A DNA stretch of 64,000 nucleotides, taken from NCBI RefSeq assembly GCF_001299635.1, contig NZ_JRHN01000047.1, positions 186,001 through 250,000 of the forward strand. The letters run 5' to 3'. The notes under the pieces are model-generated. The model had not been told where the DNA came from, ran no database searches, and saw nothing but the letters and a program-made list of their open reading frames with translations. Source of the stretch: Clostridioides difficile. Lineage in GTDB: Bacteria; Bacillota; Clostridia; Peptostreptococcales; Peptostreptococcaceae. Both the position numbers and the translations under genes were made by a program. Shown one piece after another: positions 37,190-48,516 of this stretch; within the stretch, counting starts at the first letter, position 1, and each line of letters starts with the position of its first letter.

Positions 37190-37230
37190 AAAAGGTATAT
37201 CTTATATTTGTGTTTTAAGATATACCTTTT
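37190..37230. terminator. Bidirectional terminator between the regulator and the M20 gene
   Basis: AAAAGGTATATCTTA (37190-37204) pairs perfectly with TAAGATATACCTTTT (37216-37230). T runs lie on both sides, so it can end transcription from either convergent gene. Confidence 0.88.
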
Positions 37231-37293
37231 GTAATATTTATTAATAATTTATGTTATTATTTGTTAAATTATATTTTAAACTTTATATCTCAT

Positions 37294-38673
37294 TTAAGGA
37301 GTTGGAATATCATCTGGAATAGGACACCTATATGTTTTTCCATTCATAGATTTATCAAATTCTTCTTTTGCTTTTTTGGCTATTTCTGGATTGTTAAGTA
37401 TTTTAGCTCCAAACATAGCCATAATTTTTGCTGCATATATCATACCTTTTTCTCCAATAGAACTCCCTGCACAAGCTGTAAACTGCCAGCTATGTCCAGG
37501 AGCACCTAGATTTGTGCATCCTGTAAAAAAGTATGCTGTAGGAACTATATGCATTACATCTCCAATATCAGTAGACCCATAACTATTGAAGTTTGTAACA
37601 TTTCCTCCGCCATAATATAGATGAGTTCCTTCTGGCAAATTATATTTACTTATCATAGCACTATATTGTTGAGGACTTTGTCTATCCAACTCAGCTGCAA
37701 AATCCAATTCATCTTGAGTCCAAGGCTCTTGTTTAATATCATCCATACATTCTGACACAAGATTTGCTAAGACATGATTGTTTAAAGTATTATAACACCC
37801 TCCTAAAAACTCTACTTCAACCTCAGTCTCAGTCATCATTGCAGCTCCTTTTGCTACTTTTATAAGTCTTTCATATGTATTTTCCACAGCTTCCCTACTT
37901 AAAGCTCTTGTATAATACCATACTGATGCTTTATCAGGAACTATGTTAGGTGCTACTCCTCCATCTGTAATGGTATAATGAATTCTTACATCAGAAGTAA
38001 CATGTTCTCTCAAATAATTAGCTCCTACGTTAGCAAGTTCCACAGCATCTAAAGCACTTCTTCCATTTTGAGGGTCTGAACCAGCATGTGCAGTTCTTCC
38101 TTTAAAATGAAATTTTACAGAGTTAACAGCTGTTGATATACCAATTGTAGCTTCACTAATCTTATTTGGATGGAAATTTATAGCTAAGTCTAATCCTTCA
38201 AATGCGCCACCTCTAGCCATAAACCCTTTACCTGTTAATTGCTCTTCTCCTGGACATGCATAAAACACTATAGTCCCACTTAAATTGTTTTCTATCATTT
38301 CTCTTTTAAGTCCTACTACTGCGCCTACATGTGCAGTACATAATAAATTATGTCCACACCCATGACCATAACCTCCCAATTCAAATGCTTCTTGCTTTGT
38401 TGAAACTTTTTGATTTAAACCAGGTAGTGCATCAAATTCTCCCATAAAACCTATAACTGGTTTACCTGAACCAAAGCTTGCCTTAATAGCTGTAGCTAGA
38501 CCTCCTACTCCTACTTCCACATCAAATCCTTCGCATCTTAGAAAGTTTGCTGTATTTTCACATGCTTTGAACTCTTTAAATGCCTTTTCTGGATTTCTCC
38601 ATATTTTCTTACTCAAATCATCAAGTTTAAATCTTTTATCATCTATCTCACTTATAGATATACTTCCTATCAT
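37294..38673 (-). CDS. M20-family amidohydrolase, AbgB-like
   Basis: A 459-residue zinc amidohydrolase. IGFMGEFDALPGLN and GYGHGCGHNLLCTAHVGA form the metal and histidine region, YACPGEEQLTGKG the catalytic Glu region, FHFKGRTAHAGSDPQNGRSALDA the lid, and NFNSYGSTDIGDVMHIVPT the C-terminal metal site. This arrangement is that of aminobenzoyl-glutamate hydrolase subunit B. It is larger than the M20 protein at 24514-25701 and only distantly similar. It lies downstream of a DUF3100 membrane protein with a 29-bp gap in one operon, suggesting import of an amide followed by hydrolysis. The substrate is unknown. Confidence 0.9.
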   Translation of the reverse strand: MIGSISISEIDDKRFKLDDLSKKIWRNPEKAFKEFKACENTANFLRCEGFDVEVGVGGLATAIKASFGSGKPVIGFMGEFDALPGLNQKVSTKQEAFELGGYGHGCGHNLLCTAHVGAVVGLKREMIENNLSGTIVFYACPGEEQLTGKGFMARGGAFEGLDLAINFHPNKISEATIGISTAVNSVKFHFKGRTAHAGSDPQNGRSALDAVELANVGANYLREHVTSDVRIHYTITDGGVAPNIVPDKASVWYYTRALSREAVENTYERLIKVAKGAAMMTETEVEVEFLGGCYNTLNNHVLANLVSECMDDIKQEPWTQDELDFAAELDRQSPQQYSAMISKYNLPEGTHLYYGGGNVTNFNSYGSTDIGDVMHIVPTAYFFTGCTNLGAPGHSWQFTACAGSSIGEKGMIYAAKIMAMFGAKILNNPEIAKKAKEEFDKSMNGKTYRCPIPDDIPTP

Positions 38674-38702
38674 TACTTCTACCCCCTATAAATTATTACA
38701 TA

Positions 38703-39911
38703 TTAACCAAATATAAGCGGACCTATTATACTAGCAAATGCCACTGAGGCAATAGTTACAGTAACAAATCCTCCTATAATCATCTTTGGTAATAAATAAT
38801 CTGTTGCTCTTTGCTTTTCTTCTTCAGAGCCTTCCATTGCATCAATACCTTCATTAGAAATTATCTGTGTTGCTGGATATGCAAGCATACAAGTTACCCC
38901 AATTGCAGCTGACATTCTTGGAGAATATCCTAACATTTTTCCCACAGTTGCAGTAAATAGTATTATAAATACAGAACCTACAACAAGTATTCCTATAGTC
39001 GGAACAATCATACCAAATAATGCTGTTGGAGTCACCTTGGCAAGCCCTCCAGGTAACATCAGCATACAACCAAACATTATAATTCCATTAGATTGAGATT
39101 TATCTAAAATCCCTTTTTCTAAAAACCCTATCCTTGTAAAAATTAACCCTACCAACAAACATGCTATATTGGGATTTAAATAATAGTTTGTAGGAGTAAA
39201 TTCAGGTATTATAGTTGCCAATCCTACAAAATTACCAATCATGGCTACAATTGAAAGTTTCGCAAGATATACTAGAGTGGATGATTTCTTACTTGAATCT
39301 TCCTTAAAAATCTTCATACTTGGAAGTCTAAAATTACTTTTTATTTCATCCTTTAAGAAATCACCTTTATCTCTTTTAGATTTTAATTCTTTATTTATAC
39401 AATATGTTGTTATAGGAATACCAAAGAATTTTTGAAATGATAATACTAGAATTACAAATGCTGCAAGTTCAGGTCTATTTGCTGCTTCTGCTACGGTTGT
39501 TACAATAATACCAGCAACAGTAGAACCTGCTATTGGAGGTGCTGCTATTAAAGCATACTCTCTCCCAAATAACATACTACCCACTGTGAGACAGCCAACT
39601 GCTATGCCTACAATCCCTACTAATGCAATTACAACCGTTTTCCATTCACGACATAAGTCTTCAAGATTTATAAGTGTTCCTAAGTTAGTTATTAGTAATG
39701 CTATGCCAAAGTTACTCATTGCAGCCAATATGCCTGATGCACCTGTAATGTCTTTTGGTAGAATATTTGTCCAAAATCCCAATAAAAATATAATACACAC
39801 AAATAGCAATGTCGAAATTGCACCTTTTGTTTTCTTAGATAAAAACTCACTAAAAGCATAAATCATTACACATACAGTAAAGCATGTAAGTGGATTCCAA
39901 AAATTTTCCAT
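38703..39911 (-). CDS. DUF3100 membrane protein (putative transporter)
   Basis: A 402-residue polytopic membrane protein with about ten to eleven hydrophobic segments. Conserved blocks include MSNFGIALLITNLGTLINLEDL, APPIAGSTVAGIIVTTVAEAA and a central hydrophilic loop at about 180-210 (KSKRDKGDFLKDEIKSN). These fit DUF3100, an uncharacterised family often next to M20 hydrolases. AGGAGG precedes the ATG. Its partner here is an AbgB-like amidohydrolase, so I infer that it imports the hydrolase's substrate. Confidence 0.85.
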   Translation of the reverse strand: MENFWNPLTCFTVCVMIYAFSEFLSKKTKGAISTLLFVCIIFLLGFWTNILPKDITGASGILAAMSNFGIALLITNLGTLINLEDLCREWKTVVIALVGIVGIAVGCLTVGSMLFGREYALIAAPPIAGSTVAGIIVTTVAEAANRPELAAFVILVLSFQKFFGIPITTYCINKELKSKRDKGDFLKDEIKSNFRLPSMKIFKEDSSKKSSTLVYLAKLSIVAMIGNFVGLATIIPEFTPTNYYLNPNIACLLVGLIFTRIGFLEKGILDKSQSNGIIMFGCMLMLPGGLAKVTPTALFGMIVPTIGILVVGSVFIILFTATVGKMLGYSPRMSAAIGVTCMLAYPATQIISNEGIDAMEGSEEEKQRATDYLLPKMIIGGFVTVTIASVAFASIIGPLIFG

Positions 39912-40600
39912 TGTTGTTTCCTCCTGAATATAATAATTTTTTTATCAATAAAACAATAATTATAAAATGTATATTCTGTAGTTAATTTTAACTACATATA
40001 GCACAACTTGATATTCCCATGCGTCTTAAATTATTCTCAAAATACCTAAATAAATATATCTATAGTTAATCTTTTAAATGTTAGCTATAAATTATTGAAT
40101 TACTAGATTTCTTTTGAACCTTTAAGCCTCTGCATTATTAGATAGATGTAGAATTGTACCACAATTATCTTTAATTTTGATATACATGTTAGAAAACTTA
40201 TATTTATTTAAATATTGTATATAAGATTTGCACTTTATATGCGTCTTAAATTATTCCTAAAATATCTAATATAAATTATTAACATATCTATTACTAAAAG
40301 ATACCTCCTTCTAAATCTTCCTTAACCTTAAATCTAAACTTATATTTGATATTATTCTCCCCCTTTCAAATTAAGCTTTGTCTAATAACTTTAAAAAGTA
40401 TGTTTTAAGAAACAAAATTATTTATCATGTTAAATTAACGTTAAGCCATTTACATTTATAGTCCTAAATTATTCTTAAAATAACCATAAAAAACTATTAA
40501 GTTTTAAAGACCTTACCTTTTATATTGTCATACTATTCTTGATATAAATTATAGTTTCAAATTTCATTCTTGTCAATATATTCTGATATTTTTTATATAT
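39912..40600. repeat. Regulatory gap with palindrome and three spaced repeats
   Basis: The palindrome TGTAGTTAATTTTAACTACA (39977-39996, perfect) sits about 65 bp upstream of the DUF3100 start. A roughly 22-base sequence, GTCTTAAATTATTCNNAAAATA, occurs at 40023, 40243 and, less perfectly (GTCCTAAATTATTCTTAAAATA), at 40461, i.e. every 218-220 bases. Nothing coding is visible. They may be binding sites for the divergent-type regulator at 35804-37129, but the function is unknown. Confidence 0.6.
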
Positions 40601-40601
40601 A

Positions 40602-40676
40602 AAAATGTGTACCTCCAATTATAGTAATTAGATTAACCACTTTACTATCACTATTTTTAGGAGAATACACATTTTA
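40602..40676 (-). terminator. Likely terminator of the first beta-glucoside operon
   Basis: AAAATGTGTACCTCC near 40603 pairs with GGAGAATACACATTTT near 40660, with a loop of about 45 bases and T-rich sequence after the minus-strand end. It follows the 6-phospho-beta-glucosidase stop by a few bases. The large loop makes it less certain. Confidence 0.55.
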
Positions 40677-40678
40677 TT

Positions 40679-42133
<1,455 letters not shown>

Positions 42134-42140
42134 CTAAAAT

Positions 42141-44012
42141 TTATACTATTACAGTTAATAGCTCTTCTGATTCATCATTTGATGAAATTACATCTAAGTA
42201 ATCACTAGTATTTGTAACTACTATTATTATAGTTGAATCAAATCCTTCTTCGATAATCTTATCAGATTCAAATATTGCTAAAGAATCACCTTTTTTAACT
42301 CTTTGATTTTGTGTTACAAGGCTTTCAAAGAATTTTCCATCCAAATTTACAGTATCTATCCCAATATGAATTAAGATTTCTAGTCCTTCATCAGTCACTA
42401 TACCATAGGCATGTTTAGTTGGAAATACTATAGTTATAGTCCCATCCACAGGAGACATAACCATTGATTTTGATTCACTAGGTATAATTCCAATCCCCTT
42501 GCCTAGTGCTCCAGATGAAAACGCCTTATCATTAACCTCTTCAAGTGCAATTACTTGACCTTTGGCAACATTTCCAACACTAATAGTTCTTGAGCTATTT
42601 TCATTAACTATTAGTTCTAATTCCTTTTTATTATCGTTTTCAACTTTTTCTTTTTCACCTGAAGGTATTCCTAATAAATAAGAGGCTATTGTTGCTACCA
42701 CAAATGCTACTACTACACCTATTATCATAAATATAAAGTTAGACATCTCTCCTCCAACAAGATATGTTGGTAATGCTGCTAATCCCCAAACCATTCCGTA
42801 TGTTTTAACTTGTGCTAATCCTGCTATTAAACCACCTAAGCCTCCACCTATCATTACTGCTACAAATGGTCTTCTATATTTCATAAATACCCCAAACACT
42901 GAGGGCTCTGTGACTCCCATAAGTGCACTAAAACTTACTGTACCAAATAATTGCTTTTGTTCTTTATTTCTAGTTTTTAAGAAATATCCAAACATAGCAC
43001 CACAAACTGCAATATCAGATATTGTTGCTGCTCCCATAAAAATTGGGTCATATCCTAATGCTGTTACAGAATTTAAAGCTATTGGCATAGTAAAATTTGC
43101 TGCACCAAATACTATTAAGAGTGGTTGTAAAGCTGCATATAAAGCAACAACACTCCAATTTCCTAATGTATCAATTAAAAACATACATGCATAGTTTAAT
43201 CCATCACCAATCCACATACCAATAGGTCCAAATACTGTTAATGTAACTGATAAAGTTATTATTAAAGATAATACTGGAACTAAAAAATAGTGTAGTGCTT
43301 TAGGTAAGATTTTTTTCAAACATTCAATTACAATTCCCATTGCCCATACTCCTAAAAGTATTGGAATAAAACTATTTGCATAAGTTGTTGTTTGTAAATT
43401 TATACCAAATAGACTTAACCCTTCCACGCCATCTATTGATGAGGACAATAATGTAACTGCTAATACTACTGCTATATAAGGATTTACATTAAGTCTTTTT
43501 GCTGATGCTATTGCAATTAATACTGGTAAGAAGTGAAACGTAGCACTTCTTAATGTGTCCAATATTTGATATGTAGGACTATCACTATGAATTATACCTG
43601 ACATGTTTAAAAGTGCTAGTATACTTGCAAGTATCCCAGCTGCAAGTAGTACTTCAATTACTGAAGTCATAGTCTCTGAAACTACCACAAGTATGGAATT
43701 AAATATACCTTTGATACCTTTAACTCCTTTTTTGCTTTCACTCTTTATACTTGATTCACTTGAATTTAAACCTATCATAGACATAAACTCATTATATACA
43801 TCTACAACATGAGTTCCTATTATAATTTGATAAGCAACATCATTAGAAACTACATCAATTACTCCTTTTAGTTTTTTAATTTCTTCTGTTTTAGATATAC
43901 TCCTATCATTTAATGTAAGTCTTAAACGAGTAACACAATGTGCTACAGACTTTATATTTTCTTTTCCACCTATGAGTTTTATTATATTTTCATTTAAATC
44001 TTTATACTTCAT
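42141..44012 (-). CDS. Beta-glucoside PTS IIBCA (first copy)
   Basis: A 623-residue PTS permease in the order IIB-IIC-IIA. IIB: C26 in SVAHCVTRLRLTL. IIC: about ten membrane segments from residue 110 to 440 with FGAANFTMPIAL and MGVTEPSVFGVFMKYRRPF. IIA: active His549 in GLEILIHIGIDTVNLDG with FPTKHAYGIV upstream. It should import aryl- or alkyl-beta-glucosides or cellobiose as 6-phosphates. The gene overlaps the antiterminator gene by 11 bp, indicating translational coupling. Confidence 0.94.
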   Translation of the reverse strand: MKYKDLNENIIKLIGGKENIKSVAHCVTRLRLTLNDRSISKTEEIKKLKGVIDVVSNDVAYQIIIGTHVVDVYNEFMSMIGLNSSESSIKSESKKGVKGIKGIFNSILVVVSETMTSVIEVLLAAGILASILALLNMSGIIHSDSPTYQILDTLRSATFHFLPVLIAIASAKRLNVNPYIAVVLAVTLLSSSIDGVEGLSLFGINLQTTTYANSFIPILLGVWAMGIVIECLKKILPKALHYFLVPVLSLIITLSVTLTVFGPIGMWIGDGLNYACMFLIDTLGNWSVVALYAALQPLLIVFGAANFTMPIALNSVTALGYDPIFMGAATISDIAVCGAMFGYFLKTRNKEQKQLFGTVSFSALMGVTEPSVFGVFMKYRRPFVAVMIGGGLGGLIAGLAQVKTYGMVWGLAALPTYLVGGEMSNFIFMIIGVVVAFVVATIASYLLGIPSGEKEKVENDNKKELELIVNENSSRTISVGNVAKGQVIALEEVNDKAFSSGALGKGIGIIPSESKSMVMSPVDGTITIVFPTKHAYGIVTDEGLEILIHIGIDTVNLDGKFFESLVTQNQRVKKGDSLAIFESDKIIEEGFDSTIIIVVTNTSDYLDVISSNDESEELLTVIV

Positions 44013-44862
44013 CTGATTTTGCCTCCAATCTTTGAGTCACCCTATTTATATGTAACATTAGATAAGTTTCTTCACTTATAGATATATCAACATTAAATTG
44101 TGATTTTACATATTTTCTTATTTTTTGAACACTTCCAAATGATTTTGGATAAAGTTTACTCACCTGCTTATGTAGATCTATTGAACCATCTTCATCTGTT
44201 GAAGCTTCATCTGACATAATTCTTTGTATAAAGTATTGTAGATGAGTCGTAAATCTCATATAGTTTGTTGAAGTTTCATTTAACGCTACATTAAAATGAT
44301 ATTTTATTATAGAAATTATATCTCCTAAAGTTCTTAATTCCACAACTGTATCATCATGAGATTTTTTATTTACCTCCATATTTACAAAATGAAGCGCTAT
44401 TGATACTGCTTCATCATCAGGAAGATTAATTTTCTTACTATCACCAATTAATTTTAATGCATGCATACCAATTTCAAAGTGCTTTGGATAAAATCTTTTA
44501 ACATTCCATACCAAAGGACTTTTTATAAATTGATTCTTTTCACATCTTTTAAGCAAAAACTCTAGATGATCTAGTAAAGTTAAACTTAGATAGTCACTTG
44601 ATTTTATGTTTAAAACTTTCTCACCATATTCAATTATTTCATTAATAAGGACTATGTTGTTAGAATCTGAGTTTTGTAGTAGATAGCTAAAGTGTTCTAA
44701 CATATCATATGAATCTAGTATATAAGTTCTTTCTATTTCATCTTCATTTATTACTTGTCCCACTCTTTTTTTAAAACCAATTCCTTTGACAAATACAATA
44801 ATTTCATTTTTACCTCTTTTTACTAAGGCTACATTATTATTTAAAATCTGAATTATTTTCAT
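44002..44862 (-). CDS. BglG/LicT-family transcription antiterminator (first copy)
   Basis: A 286-residue RNA-binding antiterminator: an N-terminal CAT domain (IIQILNNNVALVKRGKNEIIVFVKGIGFKKRVG, residues 2-40) and two PRD domains with the phosphorylatable histidines. It prevents termination at the leader hairpin (44884-44943) by binding the RAT element at 44937-44966 when substrate is present, and is itself regulated by PTS phosphorylation. The ATG follows AGGAGG. It heads the operon with the beta-glucoside PTS and GH1 enzyme. Confidence 0.94.
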   Translation of the reverse strand: MKIIQILNNNVALVKRGKNEIIVFVKGIGFKKRVGQVINEDEIERTYILDSYDMLEHFSYLLQNSDSNNIVLINEIIEYGEKVLNIKSSDYLSLTLLDHLEFLLKRCEKNQFIKSPLVWNVKRFYPKHFEIGMHALKLIGDSKKINLPDDEAVSIALHFVNMEVNKKSHDDTVVELRTLGDIISIIKYHFNVALNETSTNYMRFTTHLQYFIQRIMSDEASTDEDGSIDLHKQVSKLYPKSFGSVQKIRKYVKSQFNVDISISEETYLMLHINRVTQRLEAKSDEV

Positions 44863-44883
44863 ATATTCCTCCTTTCAATAAAA

Positions 44884-44966
44884 AGAACCCAAGCATATAT
44901 GTATAGAGTATTCCTCTATTTTTCACATATATACTTGAGTTCTGCCTGCTAATCAGTAACATACTC
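44884..44966 (-). promoter_or_regulatory. RAT antiterminator element and leader terminator
   Basis: On the minus strand the RNA reads GTATGTTACTGATTAGCAGG (44964-44945), matching the BglG/LicT target consensus around TTACTG and GCAGGC, within 44937-44966. It overlaps the 5' arm of a terminator (44884-44901 with 44924-44943) followed by TTTTTA. This is a canonical antitermination leader. Confidence 0.9.
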
Positions 44967-45024
44967 AAAATTATGACTACATCGCCATAATTAGAATTCT
45001 TTTTTGTTTAATTTTATATTCTAT

Positions 45025-45053
45025 ATAGTATACTATCTATGTAAATCTGTCAA
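45025..45053 (-). promoter_or_regulatory. Promoter of the first beta-glucoside operon
   Basis: TTGACA (45048-45053), 17 bases, TACTAT (45025-45030) on the minus strand. GAAATCGTTGACA (45048-45060) overlapping the -35 box is a possible CcpA site. Confidence 0.72.
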
Positions 45054-45094
45054 CGATTTCCTAAATATTTTTTGTTTTATAAACTTCACATATA

Positions 45095-47050
45095 TTATAT
45101 ATCAAGTGCTGCATGATATCCTTGATATACTGCAGTAGTTATAGTAGATGGACGTACACAATCACCGATTTGTGCTACATATGGAGCACAATCTATTAAC
45201 TCTTCTACTATATTTCTATTAGCTCTCTGTCCAAGTGCACATATAACATGTGTTCCTGGTACTAAAATTTCATTACCATTTTTATCAGCACAAAGAACGC
45301 CTTCCTCTGATACTTTTAATCCTTTAAATTCTGTATGTACTTCAACACCTTGTTTTTCTATTTCATCTAAAAGTATTGGACGATGTCTTATATTTGCATC
45401 TGGAGCAAGTTCACTTCTCATTTCCACTATATGAACCTTCTTACCTTCTTTAGCTAAATGTATCGCTGTTTCACATCCAGCAAGACCTCCACCAAGTACT
45501 ATTATTTCTTTCACAGTTTCTACCTTATCTCTTTCTAGATAATAATTGTTTACAACTACTACATTATCGCCATCAAGTCCTGGAATTGGAGGAACTAATG
45601 GAGATGAACCTACTGCTATTATTATGGCATCCACATTTTCTTTTTCTACATACTCCTTAGTAACTTTTGTATTTAAACGTATTTCTACACCTTCATCTTT
45701 TGCTAATTTGCTAAAAGTATTTCCAAGTTCATACATTTCATATTTAAATGGTATAGCTTTTTCTCCTTTTAAGATTCCACCTAATGCATCTGCTTTTTCA
45801 CAAAGTATTACTTTATGACCACGTTGTGCTGCTGTTATCGCTGCTTTTAATCCTCCTGGGCCTCCACCTACTACTAAAACTTTTTTAGGTTTTAATACTG
45901 GAGTTATTTCCATACCTTCTATTTCACGACCTATAAGTGGATTTACTGTACATCTTCTAGTGGAAGTTGCAGCTCTTTCAGCCATACAAGTGAAACATCT
46001 TAAACACTTGACTATATCCTCATCTCTATTTGACATTACCTTTTTTGGAAGTTCGTGGTCTGCTAATAATGCTCTTGCCATTTCAACTACATCAGCTTTT
46101 CCACTTGCTATTATCTCTTCCATTTGAGCTGGGTCATTTAGTCCGCCAAGAGTTGCAACTGGTACACTTACATGTTTTTTGATTTCCGCTGCAAGATAAA
46201 CATTACATCCATGAGGTGCAAACATAGATGGATGTGTTATTCCAAACCCTCTTTGATATGTTCCTGCTGAAACATGAAGCAAGTCAATTCTTGACTCTAA
46301 TAGCTTAGATATTTCAATACCCTCAGCTAAATCATATCCACCTTCAAATAATTCAGAGCCACTTAATCTAAATTCTATTGGGAATCCTGGACCTACAGCT
46401 TTACGAACACTATCTAATACTTCTTGTGCAAAACGTACCCTATTTTCTAAAGTACCTCCATATTTATCAGTTCTTTTATTAAAGTATGGTGATAAGAATT
46501 GATTGATTAGCCATCCATGTCCTCCATGAACCATTATCATTTCAAACCCAGCTCTTTTGGCAATACCTGCGACTTCTCCATAAGACTTTACTATATCATC
46601 TATTAATTCTTGAGTTAATTCCTTTATTTCTAGACCATCAACTCTTGTACTTGGACTTACTCCATACTGTGACAAACCTTGCTTTTTGTTTTTGTCCACC
46701 AGATAAGTTCCTGCATATTGACCAGAATGTGATAGTTCTACACTTGGTATTGCACCATGACGTCTTATAGCATCTGCTGTATATGTAAAACTGGCTAAAG
46801 AATCAACTATTTTTAAATCTAAGTGATACGCATGTGAACCATCAGTCTCTGGATGAACCATACATTCACTTATAGTTACAGCTCCAGCCCCACCCTTTGC
46901 TCTTAATTCATAAAATGCTGTTGACTTTGGTCCTATTGTACAGTCGGCTGTTATATCTGTTCCACCCATTGGTGCAGAAAACATTCTATTTTTGAATATT
47001 ACATTTCCTATTTGAATTGGTTTACATAAATTTGGATATTTTCTTTTCAT
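45095..47050 (-). CDS. Old-yellow-enzyme NADH:flavin oxidoreductase (enoate/dienoyl-CoA reductase type)
   Basis: A 651-residue protein with an N-terminal FMN TIM barrel (IQIGNVIFKNRMFSAPMGG, VHGGHGWLINQFLSPYFNKRTDKYGG), a cysteine cluster KCLRCFTC...RRCTVNP (about 345-365), and a C-terminal FAD/NAD(P) domain (KKVLVVGGGPGGLKAAITAA, EIIVLGGGLAGCETAIHLA, IGDCVRPST). This is the layout of 2,4-dienoyl-CoA reductase, BaiCD/BaiH and clostridial enoate reductases. The cluster reads C-x2-C-x2-C-x11-C, one residue shorter than the E. coli dienoyl-CoA reductase pattern. It is downstream of an OFA-type MFS gene with an 18-bp gap. The natural substrate is unknown. Confidence 0.9.
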   Translation of the reverse strand: MKRKYPNLCKPIQIGNVIFKNRMFSAPMGGTDITADCTIGPKSTAFYELRAKGGAGAVTISECMVHPETDGSHAYHLDLKIVDSLASFTYTADAIRRHGAIPSVELSHSGQYAGTYLVDKNKKQGLSQYGVSPSTRVDGLEIKELTQELIDDIVKSYGEVAGIAKRAGFEMIMVHGGHGWLINQFLSPYFNKRTDKYGGTLENRVRFAQEVLDSVRKAVGPGFPIEFRLSGSELFEGGYDLAEGIEISKLLESRIDLLHVSAGTYQRGFGITHPSMFAPHGCNVYLAAEIKKHVSVPVATLGGLNDPAQMEEIIASGKADVVEMARALLADHELPKKVMSNRDEDIVKCLRCFTCMAERAATSTRRCTVNPLIGREIEGMEITPVLKPKKVLVVGGGPGGLKAAITAAQRGHKVILCEKADALGGILKGEKAIPFKYEMYELGNTFSKLAKDEGVEIRLNTKVTKEYVEKENVDAIIIAVGSSPLVPPIPGLDGDNVVVVNNYYLERDKVETVKEIIVLGGGLAGCETAIHLAKEGKKVHIVEMRSELAPDANIRHRPILLDEIEKQGVEVHTEFKGLKVSEEGVLCADKNGNEILVPGTHVICALGQRANRNIVEELIDCAPYVAQIGDCVRPSTITTAVYQGYHAALDI

Positions 47051-47068
47051 AATATTATCTCCTCCATA

Positions 47069-48325
47069 TTAACTTATTTTTTTGCTCTGATATTTTGATA
47101 TTTCTTTATCATTTACAAATCTATAAACAAAGGTTAATCCTAAGCCTATTATTGCCATAACAATTCCTATTGTAAATGCTCTTGTATAATTACCATCCAC
47201 TGCGTAAACATTTTTCATTACTGTAGGTCCAATGTATCCTGCAAATGCAAATCCTATAAACATGATTCCATAATTAACGCTATTATTTTTAGGACCAAAC
47301 TGGTCTACTGTAAACCCTGGGAATACCCCCATAAATGCCCCAAAGCATACTCCTATAATAGAAATTCCTATGTAAAACTTCACTACTTCTCCTTGTACTG
47401 AAGTTGATAAACAAAATAAACCTACAATTGAAATTATAAATGCCATTGATAATGTATTTATTCTACCTATCTTATCTGATATATAACCTGCTACAATACG
47501 ACCTGCTGTATTAAATAAAGCTAAAATGGAAACTGCCATTGCAGCTGTTGCTGATGTCATGCCTATCATATTTTGTGCTAAAGCAGATGCCATGGATGTA
47601 CACATCAATCCATAAAAAGCTCCACATGTTAGTAAAATAATCATCACATAGAATATTGATGAAGAAAGCATTTCTCTCCAATCTTTATTTTTTGACTGCT
47701 TCCCTTGCATAACTGGTAATGTCCATCCTTCTGGTACAAAATCATCTGGACATTTTTCAATAAAAAATGATGCTCCACATACAACTATAATAAATACTAT
47801 CCCAATTGACTTAAATGCTGTTGTAATACCAAAACTAGTAGTTATGCTATTTGCTATTGGTGGTATAATTACAGAACTAAATCCATAAGCAGCAGTTGTT
47901 ATTCCCCCTACTAATCCACGCTTATCTGGGAAAAATTTAACAGAGTTGCTTATTGTACATCCATATACCATTCCAACTCCAAGACCTAGTACGATTCCAT
48001 ATGTTAATACTAACATTGGTAAGCTTTTTGAAAATCCAGATAAAATCATACCAATACCAAATATAAGACCGCCTACAAAAATAACTTTCTTAGGTCCAAA
48101 CTTATCATTTATTCGACCTCCAGTAATCATAGTTATAGGTCCAACTGAATTAGTAACTGTGAATACTATTGCTAAAGTGCCTGCAGTAAATGCTGTTCCA
48201 TTAATTCCACTTAAGTATTCTGCCATAGGTGTAGCAAATACACTCCATGCATAGATTGACCCAATACACAAATTAATAAAACAACTTGCGATTAATATAA
48301 TCCATCTTTTTTTAGTATAGTTCAT
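47069..48325 (-). CDS. MFS transporter, oxalate/formate antiporter-like (OFA) family
   Basis: A 418-residue transporter with 12 expected membrane segments. CFINLCIGSIYAWSVFATPM at the start, GRINDKFGPKKVIFVGG between segments 2 and 3, and GYISDKIGRINTLSMAF in the second half fit the OFA family. I chose the ATG at 48325, eight bases after GGAGGGG; the longer frame has no ribosome site. It leads the operon with the flavin oxidoreductase and is divergent from a PadR gene whose operators overlap its -35 box. Import or exchange of a carboxylate is likely, by family. Confidence 0.88.
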   Translation of the reverse strand: MNYTKKRWIILIASCFINLCIGSIYAWSVFATPMAEYLSGINGTAFTAGTLAIVFTVTNSVGPITMITGGRINDKFGPKKVIFVGGLIFGIGMILSGFSKSLPMLVLTYGIVLGLGVGMVYGCTISNSVKFFPDKRGLVGGITTAAYGFSSVIIPPIANSITTSFGITTAFKSIGIVFIIVVCGASFFIEKCPDDFVPEGWTLPVMQGKQSKNKDWREMLSSSIFYVMIILLTCGAFYGLMCTSMASALAQNMIGMTSATAAMAVSILALFNTAGRIVAGYISDKIGRINTLSMAFIISIVGLFCLSTSVQGEVVKFYIGISIIGVCFGAFMGVFPGFTVDQFGPKNNSVNYGIMFIGFAFAGYIGPTVMKNVYAVDGNYTRAFTIGIVMAIIGLGLTFVYRFVNDKEISKYQSKKIS

Positions 48326-48373
48326 TATTTTTTCCCCTCCAAACAATTCAATCTATTCCTTTTATTTAGGTTA

Positions 48374-48435
48374 ATATTATCATAATAATGTTTTCATGTA
48401 AATACAAACATGTAATTAATTACATGTTTGTATTT
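48374..48435. promoter_or_regulatory. PadR operators overlapping the MFS-OYE promoter
   Basis: Two exact ATGT-N8-ACAT sites overlap: 48396-48411 and 48410-48425. The second lies at the centre of a perfect 36-bp palindrome (48400-48435, core CATGTAATTAATTACATG). On the minus strand a TTTACA-17-TAATAT promoter for the MFS gene (48397-48402 and 48374-48379) has its -35 inside the first operator. A forward TATAAT for padR is at 48477-48482. ATGT-N8-ACAT is the known PadR-family consensus. Confidence 0.85.
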
Positions 48436-48516
48436 ATACTTTTTTTTTATTTAACCTATTTTTTTATAAATAATGATATAATAGACTTATTGATAATAAA
48501 ACTAAAGAGGTGAAAT

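Noticed and set aside
40021-40483. Three spaced repeats considered as a CRISPR array
   Set aside because: Only three imperfect copies with about 200-base spacers and no cas genes.
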